Positions 40,723 to 49,482 are shown, numbered from the stretch's first letter. The stretch is 64,000 nucleotides of DNA from Cupidesulfovibrio sp000226255 (GCF_003402415.2 NZ_AP036014.1:2232001-2296000); one strand, 5' to 3'. A program made the numbers and translations. The notes: a model not told the origin generated them from the letters alone.

Positions 40723-43563
40723 TCAATCCTCCAGGGTTGGCAGTTTGGCCTCGCGGAACACCCAGCATTTCACGTTCTTCTTCTCGTGCTGCGAATAGAC
40801 GCAGCGGTTCGACGCAACAAACCGCCGCACGTTGCTGGTGTGCAGCAGCTTCTTCAGGTTGCCCACGTCGGGCATGGCCTGCCCGCAGTTGCGGCAGGCC
40901 TCGGTGTACTGGTTGAAGTTCACGGCAATGAAGCCCGGCTTGCTCTCGTGGTTCAGCGGGTCCAACCGCGAGGTGGTCTTGGTCAGCTGGATGGACAGGT
41001 AGTCGTAGGTGTCCCAGAACTGCTCCACCAGCGGGTGGTCCGCAGCCAGGCGTTGTTCCCGCGCCTTGGCCCGCAGGAACAGGTATTCGGTCAGGCCTTC
41101 GCGCAGGTAGTCCGACATGGTGGGAAACAGCACCTTCAGGGCGTGGCCGCACGCGGCAATCTGCGCATGGTTCTTGATGATGCGCTCGTTCTTCAGGGCG
41201 CCGCTGTCGGTGTAGCGGGTTTCGATGCTGTCGAAGGCCGCCGCGTAGGCGTCCAGAATCTCGCGCTCGTGCGACAGTGCCGCGCCCAGAAAGCCGCCCA
41301 CGTCGGCCGCCGTCTGCCGCTCGAACCACCGGGCCACGTCGCGCGTGCCGGTCTTGTGGTGCTTCTTGTCGGCGTGGCAATGCACGATGCGCTGCAACAG
41401 CGCCTCGGACCCGTCCACCTCGGCATTCTGGCTGATGACCAGCGACGCCTGGAACAGGTGTTCCTCCACGTCGTTGGAGCGCTTGGCCACGCCCAGCGTG
41501 CCGGTGCCGCGCCCGTTGTAGAAGGGCTTCACCTCGTCAAAGCCGAACTGCCGCTGCTTGGCGTCCTTGTCGCCGTTGTCGCGGTCCGATTCGATGATGA
41601 CCACCGGCAGGTTGCTCACCTGCGAAAAGGCGCGCCGCCGCCCGGCGGGGGTGGCCTTCAGCAGGTCGAAGCCTTCGTAGTCGTCGCGGCCCACGCACTT
41701 CCACAGAAACTCCAGGATGGTGGACTTGCCCGCGCCCGGCTCGCCGGTCAGTTCAAGAAAGGGGAACGTCTTGTGCCGCGCGCGGATCTGCTGCACGAAC
41801 AGCGACCCCAGCCAGTAGGCCAGCGTGGCCAGCCCCTGCCAGTGGAAGGCCTTTGCGTAGTTGTCCAGCCAGTCCGGCGTGAAGCGGCCATCGGTGCGGA
41901 TGTACACGCCGTTCAGCATCGACTTCACGCCGCGCCGGTTCACCTCGAAGTAGCCGTGCTTGTTCACGGCCAGCTTGCGGCCCTTGCTCCATGCGTGCTC
42001 CTGAAATATCCACGCGTCGGATTCGCGGTCGTAGCCCACGAAGGGCAGCGCGCTCACGGTGGTCATGCGGCTGTTCAGCCAGCGGTCGCGCAGTATCTTC
42101 AGCTGCCGGGCGTCGCCGTCAAAGGTGCCCCCGCGCGACCGGTTCAGCATGGCCTTGTGGAAGGCGTCCGGGCTGGTGATGGCGGTGCCTTCCAGGGCGA
42201 TCAGGTCGTCGGCCTGGCCATTGGAATAGGCCACGCTGAACACGTAGCGCTGTTCGTCCATCAGGGCGTCGCGCTCCATGTACAGGAACTTGGGCAGCAC
42301 GTTGGATATCTGGTCGATGCCGCAGTGCATGGCGAACAGGTCGCGCCCGGTGGGTGAATCGAGCACGGCGTCTATCGGGTTTGGGGGATTGGGGGGCGGG
42401 GATGCCGGGGCGGGCGCGGGCGTGTCGGCGGCGGGATCTGCGTCGCCGCCCTGCCCTCGGCCTTCCGATGTGCTGGCCACCGTGCTGGCCGGGGCGGCGG
42501 TCGGCACCTTGCCTGCGCGCTTGGCCTCCAGTTCCTGCTCCATCCACTGCCCGGCCGCCTCGGCCAACCCCTTCTCGAAGTCCGCGCCCAGCTTGATGGA
42601 GTACAGCGCGTTCTCGAAGTCCATGATGAAGGTCATGCGCCGGTTGCGGGTGTAGTGGATGTACGCCTTCTCCTGCACCGTCTCGGCCATGAACAGCCGC
42701 CCGTAGTACAGGCGGTCGCGGATGAAGGCGTCGTCTATGCGCCCGGCCCGGTACAGGTCGTCCCAGTCGCGGCCATCGGGCAGCATGCACACAAGGGCCA
42801 GCTCGCCCATGGCCTTGAGCGTCTTGTGGTGCGTCTTGCACCACTTGGACCCGGCCTTGTCCGAATCCATGGCCAGCACCCAGCGAATGCGCCGCCCCTT
42901 GTGGGCCTGAATGAACGCCGCCGGAAAGTGGTTGCACGAGAAGCAGGCCGCCGCCTTGTGCCCGCAAAGGGCCAGCGCGATGGCGTGAAAGATGCCCTCC
43001 ACCAGCCACACCCGGTCGCCGTCGTTTATCTGCTGCCCCGGCGGCGTCCACACGTCGCCCTGGAACAGCGTGCCGTCGTCCTTGCGCTTGCCGCCGAAGT
43101 GGGCCTTCTGGCCGTCCTTCTTGGTGCGGCCTATCAGCCGGTCCCACCAGCGGATGCGCCCCTCGTCCAGGTAAAAGCGCACCGTGGGCACGTAGTCGGT
43201 GGTGCCCGGCACCGGCCATGCCGCCTGCTCGTACCAGCCGCGAATGCGCGAAAGGTCGAAGCCGCGGTCCAGGCCAAGGTAGGCATCTGCCGTTGCCTGA
43301 CGGTTTTCTTCCGTGGGCGGGAAGCGCCGCGCGAAGTCCTCGAACAGGTCGGGCAGCGCCTCGCGCGTGGGTTCCTCGAACCCGCATTTGTTCAGCCGTT
43401 CGCAGCGCAGCATCCACGGCTTCTGCTTGCCCACGTACAGGGTGCGCTTGCCGCAGCAGGGGCACACGCCCCGGCGCAGGTAGTTGGCCTCTTCCTTGAA
43501 GTCGAAGCGGCGATCTCCGAGCAATGCGCGGATGATCTCCTCCGTGCGGATGCCGTTATCCAT
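40723..43563 (-). CDS. Phage primase-helicase
   Basis: The 946-residue protein has an N-terminal zinc ribbon (CPCC at 34-37 with C54 and C60), a TOPRIM-type primase region (VWLVEGIFHAIALAL near 185 and LAMDSDKAG near 230), a Pro/Ala-rich linker (about 350-400), and a superfamily III/DUF927-like helicase core with Walker A GEPGAGKST near residue 605. The C-terminus is a separate domain shared with the next gene. It would prime and unwind DNA for theta-type replication in place of P2's gpA. Confidence 0.88.
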   Translation of the reverse strand: MDNGIRTEEIIRALLGDRRFDFKEEANYLRRGVCPCCGKRTLYVGKQKPWMLRCERLNKCGFEEPTREALPDLFEDFARRFPPTEENRQATADAYLGLDRGFDLSRIRGWYEQAAWPVPGTTDYVPTVRFYLDEGRIRWWDRLIGRTKKDGQKAHFGGKRKDDGTLFQGDVWTPPGQQINDGDRVWLVEGIFHAIALALCGHKAAACFSCNHFPAAFIQAHKGRRIRWVLAMDSDKAGSKWCKTHHKTLKAMGELALVCMLPDGRDWDDLYRAGRIDDAFIRDRLYYGRLFMAETVQEKAYIHYTRNRRMTFIMDFENALYSIKLGADFEKGLAEAAGQWMEQELEAKRAGKVPTAAPASTVASTSEGRGQGGDADPAADTPAPAPASPPPNPPNPIDAVLDSPTGRDLFAMHCGIDQISNVLPKFLYMERDALMDEQRYVFSVAYSNGQADDLIALEGTAITSPDAFHKAMLNRSRGGTFDGDARQLKILRDRWLNSRMTTVSALPFVGYDRESDAWIFQEHAWSKGRKLAVNKHGYFEVNRRGVKSMLNGVYIRTDGRFTPDWLDNYAKAFHWQGLATLAYWLGSLFVQQIRARHKTFPFLELTGEPGAGKSTILEFLWKCVGRDDYEGFDLLKATPAGRRRAFSQVSNLPVVIIESDRDNGDKDAKQRQFGFDEVKPFYNGRGTGTLGVAKRSNDVEEHLFQASLVISQNAEVDGSEALLQRIVHCHADKKHHKTGTRDVARWFERQTAADVGGFLGAALSHEREILDAYAAAFDSIETRYTDSGALKNERIIKNHAQIAACGHALKVLFPTMSDYLREGLTEYLFLRAKAREQRLAADHPLVEQFWDTYDYLSIQLTKTTSRLDPLNHESKPGFIAVNFNQYTEACRNCGQAMPDVGNLKKLLHTSNVRRFVASNRCVYSQHEKKNVKCWVFREAKLPTLED

Positions 43564-43762
43564 GGCGGCCTTCCCCCTTCGCCTCCTGATTCCGGGGGCA
43601 GCTTGAGCAGTGCGTCCGGTAGATCCACAGCATGGTCCCCCGCGAGCCCCGGTAGCGGGGGCATGGCCGCAGGTGCGGGCGCGCCACGGCGGCCCGTTTC
43701 AGGGCCTCCACGGTGGCGCAGCCCGCTTCCTGCGGGGTTCTGGGGCAGCAGGGGCTAGGCAT
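43556..43762 (-). CDS. Small Cys-containing phage protein
   Basis: This 68-residue frame fills the gap between the CII-like and primase genes, overlapping both. It starts at 43762, within the previous stop codon region, with GGAG upstream. It has scattered Cys (SPCCPRT, RPCPRY, HCSSCPRN) that could bind zinc. Position and tight overlaps make it likely to be real. Confidence 0.58.
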   Translation of the reverse strand: MPSPCCPRTPQEAGCATVEALKRAAVARPHLRPCPRYRGSRGTMLWIYRTHCSSCPRNQEAKGEGRHG

Positions 43763-44231
43763 CGGCCATGCGCTCCATCTGGCGCAGGTCGCCCACAAGG
43801 GCCATGCCGCGTTCGAGCACGTCGGCCAGTTCCTTCAGCAGGCGGCGCAGTTCCGTGACCTGCAACCGGTCATCGGACGCGGCGCGGCAGGCTTCCTCCG
43901 CCACGTGGCCAACCTCCGTGAAGAGGTCGGCCACGCGCAGCAGCAGCGAGGCGCAGTCGAGGGGGGCGTGGGGTTGGGCCTGCTCGTCGGGGGTGGCCTT
44001 GGCCAGCAGCCAATGCACCACGGTCAGGTTGCCCACCGCGATGCAGAACCGGGGCAGGTCGGGGAACGAGGGGAAGTACTTTTCGGCGGAGAACACCCGC
44101 CGCGCTTGCGGCATGGACCAGCCCATGCGCTTGGCAATTTCGGGAAGGGGCAGGCCGCTTTGCTCCACGGCCAGCTTGAAGGCGTCCACGGCGTCCAGGT
44201 GATGCAAGGGGTAGGCGTCAGGCGCTGGCAT
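43755..44231 (-). CDS. CII-like phage regulatory protein
   Basis: The 158-residue protein (start at 44231) has the phage CII-type helix-turn-helix N-terminus (DAVDAFKLAVEQSGLPLPEIAKRMGWSMPQARRVFSAE) and a helical C-terminal half. Such proteins regulate early transcription or replication genes. It is the second gene of the early minus-strand operon. Confidence 0.78.
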   Translation of the reverse strand: MPAPDAYPLHHLDAVDAFKLAVEQSGLPLPEIAKRMGWSMPQARRVFSAEKYFPSFPDLPRFCIAVGNLTVVHWLLAKATPDEQAQPHAPLDCASLLLRVADLFTEVGHVAEEACRAASDDRLQVTELRRLLKELADVLERGMALVGDLRQMERMADA

Positions 44232-44547
44232 TGTGCCGCCTCCCGAGTTTGGACACCGACGTGGCGCGCGGCGCGGGTTTGGGGCTAGGGGTTTCCGAAG
44301 AGGACATGGCCTCCCATGCCGAGCGCAGATCATCGTCCGTGACTGCGCCCGCAGCGCGGAGCTGCGACAACAGCTCGCGCAGGACGTACAGCTTGCCGGC
44401 CAGCACGATGATGCGCCGGGTTGGGGTGTTCGAGGCGCGCCGGGTGCGGCGCAGGCAGCGCGGGATCAGCCCGAGGGCTCGGGCCGTGGCGGAGTAGTTC
44501 CCATGCCGCCGGACCATACGACTGAGGAGAAGTTCGGTTGCTTTCAT
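44218..44547 (-). CDS. Early HTH regulator (Cox/Cro-type position)
   Basis: The ATG at 44547 is preferred because the upstream ATG at 44559 lies in an operator. The 109-residue protein begins KATELLLSRMVRRHGNYSATARALGLIPRCLRRTRR, which reads as a helix-turn-helix. It is the first gene of the early operon and divergent from the repressor-like gene, as Cro or Cox is in P2-type switches. The C-terminus is Pro/Ser-rich. Confidence 0.68.
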   Translation of the reverse strand: MKATELLLSRMVRRHGNYSATARALGLIPRCLRRTRRASNTPTRRIIVLAGKLYVLRELLSQLRAAGAVTDDDLRSAWEAMSSSETPSPKPAPRATSVSKLGRRHNASA

Positions 44548-44559
44548 GTCTGACGACAT

Positions 44560-44574
44560 AGGATTTTAAATCCT
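44560..44574. promoter_or_regulatory. Lysogeny operator O1
   Basis: AGGATTTTAAATCCT, the centre of a perfect 19-bp palindrome (44558-44576), directly upstream of the early operon. Confidence 0.7.
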
Positions 44575-44605
44575 ATTCCGTCAAGAGATATTCCCCTCTG
44601 TCGAT

Positions 44606-44620
44606 AGGATTAGATGTCCT
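44606..44620. promoter_or_regulatory. Lysogeny operator O2
   Basis: AGGATTAGATGTCCT, the same 15-bp pattern as O1, 14 bases before the repressor-like start. Confidence 0.65.
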
Positions 44621-44633
44621 GTATGAAAAGCGG

Positions 44634-44900
44634 ATGGAAAATTCAGTCGCCTTTGAACGCGCGCTGGTCGCGCTGGTCGCGGAAAGGGTCGAAAACTCGG
44701 ACCTGTCGCACTCCGAGTTTGGTCGGCGCATCTTCGGTGAAGAGTCGGGTTCCCGCCTGTGGCGCAGTTGCCGCGACGCCACGCGCCCCCGGCGCATCCT
44801 TCTTGCCGAGGCATACCGAATGGCGGAACTTCTGGGCATGGATTTCCCCACCATGATCTGGCAGTTCACCCAGGAAGCGAAAGCGCGAGGGTTAATCTAG
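44634..44900 (+). CDS. Probable lysogeny repressor (small, C-type)
   Basis: The 88-residue protein is about the size of P2 C (99 residues). It has a helical, charged sequence with a likely helix-turn-helix in LSHSEFGRRIFGEESGSRLWRSCR. It lies between two pairs of 15-bp operators (O1/O2 upstream, O3/O4 downstream) and is divergent from the early operon. No peptidase domain is present, so it would not be cleaved by RecA. The repressor role rests on position and operators. Confidence 0.68.
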   Translation: MENSVAFERALVALVAERVENSDLSHSEFGRRIFGEESGSRLWRSCRDATRPRRILLAEAYRMAELLGMDFPTMIWQFTQEAKARGLI

Positions 44901-44913
44901 GATTACGCATCCT
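44899..44913. promoter_or_regulatory. Lysogeny operator O3
   Basis: AGGATTACGCATCCT, overlapping the stop codon of the repressor-like gene. Confidence 0.65.
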
Positions 44914-44930
44914 AATTTTTCTTGATATAG

Positions 44931-44945
44931 AGGATTTCATATCCT
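44931..44945. promoter_or_regulatory. Lysogeny operator O4
   Basis: AGGATTTCATATCCT, 18 bases after O3 and upstream of the gene at 44972. It may control the excisionase-integrase operon. Confidence 0.65.
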
Positions 44946-44971
44946 AGCATTGCGCCTCCAAGGAGGTGCCT

Positions 44972-45133
44972 ATGCCATCACATGTGCTTTCTTCCCCCGC
45001 AGTTCGCCCCTTCGGCGGCGAACCGCCCGCCCGGAACATCATCGTCACGGCGGCGATGCCCGCCGCATTCGTCTCGGCCAACGCGCCGGAACGGCACGAC
45101 CGGCAGCGCGCCCATTTGGCGCGCCGCGCATGA
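44972..45133 (+). CDS. Small 53-residue protein with strong ribosome site
   Basis: AAGGAGG lies five bases before the ATG, the best ribosome site in the region. The product (MPSHVLSSPAVRPFGGEPP...) is basic and Ala/Pro-rich with no motif. It is the first gene after O4 and precedes the excisionase-like gene by 10 bases. It could be a real small protein or a leader peptide. Confidence 0.5.
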   Translation: MPSHVLSSPAVRPFGGEPPARNIIVTAAMPAAFVSANAPERHDRQRAHLARRA

Positions 45134-45143
45134 CGGAGGCCCC

Positions 45144-45386
45144 ATGCCCGCCGACATGCCGCCCGGCTACCTCAACACCAAACAGGCCGCCGCGTACCTG
45201 GGCTACAGCGTGAAGCGCTTCAGCATCTACGCCCGCGAGGGGGCAATCCCGCGCCGTGGCCCCCGGCTGAACCGGTTCCGCATCGTCGATCTGGACGCCT
45301 TCATGGAAAACCCGCGCGTGTTCGTGTCGCAAGCGCCTACGCCCCGCCCCCGCACGCGCGAAGGATTCACGCCCATCCGGATATGA
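45144..45386 (+). CDS. Excisionase-like HTH protein (MerR/AlpA type)
   Basis: The 80-residue protein has a winged-helix DNA-binding pattern typical of excisionases: YLNTKQAAAYLGYSVKRFSIYAREGAIPRRG and FRIVDLDAFM. GGAGG precedes the ATG. Its stop overlaps the integrase start as ATGA. It should bind attachment-site DNA and direct excision. Confidence 0.82.
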   Translation: MPADMPPGYLNTKQAAAYLGYSVKRFSIYAREGAIPRRGPRLNRFRIVDLDAFMENPRVFVSQAPTPRPRTREGFTPIRI

Positions 45387-46417
45387 GCGTCCACAAGAAA
45401 CCCAACGGCACGTGGTTCGTGCAGTATCGTATTCCCGGCGAGCGTACCCCTCGCCGGGAATACTTTCCCAAGGGGCCGCTGGGCGAGCGCCAGGCGCGCA
45501 TCCGCGATGCCGAGATCAAGCTGGACAAGACGCGCGGGCAGGAGCCCGTCGTCGCCCCCGGAAAGACCTACCTGGACACCGTGGCGCAGATCTACGTGGT
45601 GGAGCGCAAGACGCGCGGCGCTTCGCAACGGTGGCTGCACGACTTCGCGCTGCTCATGAACAACTACGTCCTGCCAGGGCTGACGCAGCTGCCGCTGGAC
45701 GCCATCACCTACGCGGACGTGATCGCCTTCGTGGACAAGACGTGGGGGCACCGCAAGCTGGCCACACGGCAACGCTATCTGGGCTACCTGAAGGCGCTGT
45801 TCCGCTTCGCCGTCGAGCACGGCCACACGACCAACAACCCGCTGGCCAAATGGCGCAAGACCAAGGAACCACGCCACGACATGCGCCTGACCCTGCCGGA
45901 CCTCGGCAAGATCATGAAGCACGCCGCGCCGCACCTTCAGTGGGCCATCGAAGTGGAATGGGAGCTGGGCACGAGGCCCGGCGTGACGGAGCTGTTCGCC
46001 ATCCGCTGGGCCGACGTGGACTTCGAGCAGTGCCGCATCCACGTGAAGGGAACCAAGACCCACGACGCAGACCGGCTGGTGCCCATCACGCCGCAATTCC
46101 GCGACAGGCTGGCGCAGATGCGGGCGGAACTGCAGGGCGAGTACGTGATCGAGTACAAGGGGCACCCCGTCACCCGAGTGAACAAGGGGCTGGCGCGGGC
46201 GGCGCAGCGCGCGGGCATCCCCTACCCGGTGCGCATGTACGACATCCGCCACCTGTTCGCCTCGACCATGCTGGCCAACGGGGCCGACCTGGCGGCGGTG
46301 TCGAAGATCCTGGGGCACTCGAACATCACCACCACCCAGAAGCACTATTACCACGTGCTCAAAGGCGAAATGAATCGGGCCATCCGCACCCGGCCCCCAA
46401 TTTCCACTCCTGAGTAG
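45383..46417 (+). CDS. int: Tyrosine integrase
   Basis: The 344-residue protein has an N-terminal arm-binding section, a core-binding SAM-like domain (about 60-165) and the catalytic domain. Catalytic residues are R198 (ELGTRPGVTEL), the YDIRH box at 286-290 (Tyr in place of the usual first His, with R289), H312 (LGHSNITTTQKHYY) and Tyr 322 or 323. It recombines attP with the tRNA-Pro attB. It lies 107 bases from attR and overlaps the excisionase gene. Confidence 0.95.
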   Translation: MSVHKKPNGTWFVQYRIPGERTPRREYFPKGPLGERQARIRDAEIKLDKTRGQEPVVAPGKTYLDTVAQIYVVERKTRGASQRWLHDFALLMNNYVLPGLTQLPLDAITYADVIAFVDKTWGHRKLATRQRYLGYLKALFRFAVEHGHTTNNPLAKWRKTKEPRHDMRLTLPDLGKIMKHAAPHLQWAIEVEWELGTRPGVTELFAIRWADVDFEQCRIHVKGTKTHDADRLVPITPQFRDRLAQMRAELQGEYVIEYKGHPVTRVNKGLARAAQRAGIPYPVRMYDIRHLFASTMLANGADLAAVSKILGHSNITTTQKHYYHVLKGEMNRAIRTRPPISTPE

Positions 46418-46418
46418 T

Positions 46419-46442
46419 GGGGCATACACGTAGGGCATACAG
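46419..46442 (+). repeat. Integrase arm-type repeats (right)
   Basis: GGGGCATACAC and GTAGGGCATACAG, in tandem right after the integrase stop, match the TTAGGGCATACAG pair at 9667-9692. Confidence 0.6.
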
Positions 46443-46524
46443 GGGGCGGAATCCGCCAGCTACAGACACCCTAACCGCCACCCCGGATTACACAAAATCA
46501 ACCACTTATCCCCCCACCCTTTCT

Positions 46525-46569
46525 CTTGGGAGCAGGGGGTCGCTGGTTCGAATCCAGTCGTTCCGACCA
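46525..46569 (+). repeat. attR core (duplicate of tRNA-Pro 3' half)
   Basis: Identical to 9578-9622. It is the original 3' half of the tRNA, now without a 5' half, so it is not a functional tRNA gene. Confidence 0.93.
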
Positions 46570-47695
46570 TGAAAACAAGGGTCTGCCAGCACAGTATGCT
46601 GGCAGACCCTTATTCTTTGCTACCCTATTGCTACCCTGCGGCGAAAGTCGCCCCACCACCACCAAAAACTTCCCAGAAAATCTTTTTGTTCTGCGTGTTG
46701 CCTACGGCTCAACGCCAAGACACAACCGTAAACGCCGTATACGGCTCTGAAAATGGGGGGGGACGACAATGAGCCGGACTTGGGAGACCTGAATCAGCGC
46801 AAGGCACCCCGGGGCGTTGCACCGGCAGCCCGGCGGCACATTGAACCCGTACGGCTCCAACGCTAACGACGAGGCGTGATTTTTCCAGGCTGCTGCTTTC
46901 GCCGGGCGGGCCAAGGGCCCAGGGGCCGCAGGATACTGTTGTGGCGCTTGCCCAAAAAGCTCTCCGCATAACCCGAAAAAGCTCCCTCCCGCGCTCCGTA
47001 TGTAAAAAATTCGCTTGTGGGCAATGCGTACGATACCCAGGCCGAAACAAGACTCTTGCGGCCACTCCGGATTTTGGGGTGAGCCGCTCCATGCGTATGC
47101 GAAACTTCTGCCTGATGCTCCACGGCGACAGTGCCCCAGCCACCCCAACCGCACACCTGGCCGCTCCATCTTTGCCGCCACAGCGGCTCGGAAGGACAGG
47201 AAAAGCAGCAAGAAATCCCGCGAATGCCTCCAGATACAACCAAGCCCAACCGGCAACATGGCATCGGGGACGTGCCTGATGCGGTCCGCTCCCACACGGG
47301 AGCGGACCGCCTGCAGCCAGGCATCCACCTCGAGGAGGTGATGTGGAGCCTGACCGCAATCGCGGCCCAGCAAGCGGGGGAAAGCTGCCAAGCCACCGGC
47401 CCAGAGGGGAGTGTGACCCACCGAGTATCACACCCTATAGACAACATACCGACATGGTAACATTATTTTTAAAAATCTCGACACCACGCAGCCGTCCGGG
47501 GCATAATAGCCTCCTACAAAAGTACTCACACCACGAATCAAGAGCATATTACATCCAGGTGAGAGTCCACCTCGCTGCGAGAGCGCCCGATATCGCCTCC
47601 CCCCCAACAAACACGAGTTCCCGTTTGCTTTACCGTGGCGAGAGACGTACACTCGGCAATGCCCAAGCCCCTGCTGAAACACAAAGGACGCCCGC
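46570..47695. other. Gene-poor region with relic of a related prophage end
   Basis: About 1.1 kb with no supported gene; overlapping frames here lack ribosome sites and domain patterns. Two TTGCTACCC direct repeats (46617 and 46628) and the section 46767-46900 mirror the layout of the prophage's left end. A perfect hairpin (GCGGTCCGCTCCC with its complement) is at 47281-47310. Confidence 0.6.
46578..46613 (+). terminator. Terminator hairpin outside attR
   Basis: A perfect 14-bp stem AGGGTCTGCCAGCA/TGCTGGCAGACCCT with a 5-base loop, then TATTCTTT. It would follow the tRNA if the prophage were absent. Confidence 0.75.
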
Positions 47696-49291
47696 ATGCC
47701 CAGCCTTTCAACGATAGAAGGCAAACTGCGCGCCTACACGGCGGTCCTGCTGGCCCTACCGCTGCTTGCGTCATGTATTGCTTTCTACGCCATAATCCGA
47801 CAAGCCAATATCAACGCAGCGTACCACGACATACACACTGCAACGAGCTATACGAAAGATTCCATAAACGTATGGCTTGGGCATCGTGCTGGCGACATTG
47901 AGCATGTCGCCTCCATCCCCTCCGCACTGCTGAAGGACCCCAAATTCACCAGCGATTTTTTTGAATCCTTCCTAAAATCGCATGCGGACTTCAAAAGCCT
48001 TCTGCTTTTCGACACGGCAGGAAATGTCAACACAAGTGCACGCGAACATGCACGAGGCAATGTTGCCGATCGTGAATATTTTGCACGGGCCCGCAACGGG
48101 CTTGCAACCATTACGTCACCTCTCAAAAGCAGGTTTTCCGGAGAATACATCATCATCGTTGCGCACCCCGTGCGAAATGAAGCGGGGGATTTCTCCGGAG
48201 TTCTGGCGGGCGCAATCAGTATCAACACCATTCTCCAGACGTTCTCCCTTTCTTACAGCAGCAATTCATGGAGGCCCTTCCTTCTGGATTCGCGCACCAG
48301 GCTTCCCCTTGCGGACATGGAAGCAGGCACCGCGAAGATCATCCCGCCAGCCGATGGCGAAACGGACACCCCGCAGATATACAAAAACACCGACAACGCG
48401 CGGGTCATCGGCGCCTGCATGCCGGTCAAGGACGGCGAATGGCTTGTGGTCATGGAAAGGCCCGTTGCCGAAATTCTTGGCGGCATGGAAAGAATGCTGC
48501 TGGTGCTTGCCGTTGCGTCACTTGGCACCATGGTTGCCCTGCTGCCCTACATCCGGCGGTTCTCCTCCGGCGTTCTGGGTCCGGTAAAGACCATCTCCGC
48601 CCTTTCGACAAGAATGCTTGAAGGACAGTACGACGCCGAATGCATCCTCATCGACACCAACAAGACCCCCGTGGAAATCGCCACCCTGTACGACAACTTC
48701 TGCAAGATGTCAGAAAGATTGATCCGTTACGTGGAAGAACTGGAAATCTACACGTCCACGGACCCGCTCACCGGCCTTGGCAACCGGCGCAGCCTGCAAA
48801 AGGAAGGTGCGCGCATCATTGAAATGTGTCGGCGCAGCGGGGCCGAGTGTTCCTGTCTTGTCCTTGATCTGGACCATTTCAAGCGCGTCAACGACACTTA
48901 CGGACACCCCACGGGCGATGTGGCCTTGCAGACGGCCAGCGCCATCATCATGCGCAACATCCGCAAGGCGGACTTCGCCGCCCGCCTGGGCGGAGAGGAA
49001 TTCACCGTCATCGCCTCGCACACCCCCACCGGGCAGGCCATGGTGCTTGCCGAGCGAATCCGGGCCGACGTGGAAAGAACGCCCATCACCCACGACGGGC
49101 ACACGTTTACCATGACCATCAGCATCGGCGTTGCCCCTGTCAGCGCCAGTTGCGACAGCAGCACCACCCCGCTGGATGACGTGATAAGCAAGGCCGATTG
49201 CGCCCTGTACAAGGCCAAGAACAATGGCAGAAACCGCGTGGAGCAATGGCGCGCCGAAGACGCCACGATGAGTTGCAAGCACCACTTGTAA
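47696..49291 (+). CDS. dCache-domain diguanylate cyclase (GGDEF)
   Basis: AAAGGA precedes the ATG. The 531-residue protein has two membrane segments (about 15-36 and 265-290) flanking a periplasmic dCache-type sensor with the DREYFARARNG motif, then a HAMP-like link and a GGDEF domain with an intact GGEEF near residue 432 and the DPLTGLGNRR start. It should make cyclic di-GMP in response to an external ligand. No EAL domain is present. Its DNA composition is slightly lower in GC than its neighbours. Confidence 0.93.
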   Translation: MPSLSTIEGKLRAYTAVLLALPLLASCIAFYAIIRQANINAAYHDIHTATSYTKDSINVWLGHRAGDIEHVASIPSALLKDPKFTSDFFESFLKSHADFKSLLLFDTAGNVNTSAREHARGNVADREYFARARNGLATITSPLKSRFSGEYIIIVAHPVRNEAGDFSGVLAGAISINTILQTFSLSYSSNSWRPFLLDSRTRLPLADMEAGTAKIIPPADGETDTPQIYKNTDNARVIGACMPVKDGEWLVVMERPVAEILGGMERMLLVLAVASLGTMVALLPYIRRFSSGVLGPVKTISALSTRMLEGQYDAECILIDTNKTPVEIATLYDNFCKMSERLIRYVEELEIYTSTDPLTGLGNRRSLQKEGARIIEMCRRSGAECSCLVLDLDHFKRVNDTYGHPTGDVALQTASAIIMRNIRKADFAARLGGEEFTVIASHTPTGQAMVLAERIRADVERTPITHDGHTFTMTISIGVAPVSASCDSSTTPLDDVISKADCALYKAKNNGRNRVEQWRAEDATMSCKHHL

Positions 49292-49482
49292 CCCACGACG
49301 ACAGGCGGATCAGTTCTCCCCTGAAGGATGCTCTACCCGACATTTCCCCGCCGAAAGACACCATGCCCCACGCCAGCGTGACGCTGTTTGTCATCTCGCG
49401 TCGCGAAGGCGGGACATTTTCGCAAGACCCTGCCCCGTTGCCGCCGCGTTCCATCATCCCTGATGCCAATGGATATGAAAAC

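Larger units (their letters stand above)
9578..46569. mobile_element. P2-like prophage integrated in tRNA-Pro
   Basis: A 45-bp perfect direct repeat (9578-9622 and 46525-46569) bounds about 37 kb that holds an integrase, an excisionase-like gene, a lysogeny switch, replication genes, and complete head, tail and lysis modules. The excised circle would be 36,947 bp. All essential P2-type structural genes appear intact, so it may be inducible. Several AT-rich cargo genes interrupt the high-GC phage backbone. Confidence 0.95.

Noticed and set aside
46525..46569. A second tRNA-Pro gene
   Set aside because: Only the 3' half is present; the sequence upstream is phage DNA, so it is attR and not a tRNA gene.
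46702..47447. Several overlapping frames outside attR
   Set aside because: None has a ribosome site or a known domain; all are mutually overlapping in high-GC relic DNA.
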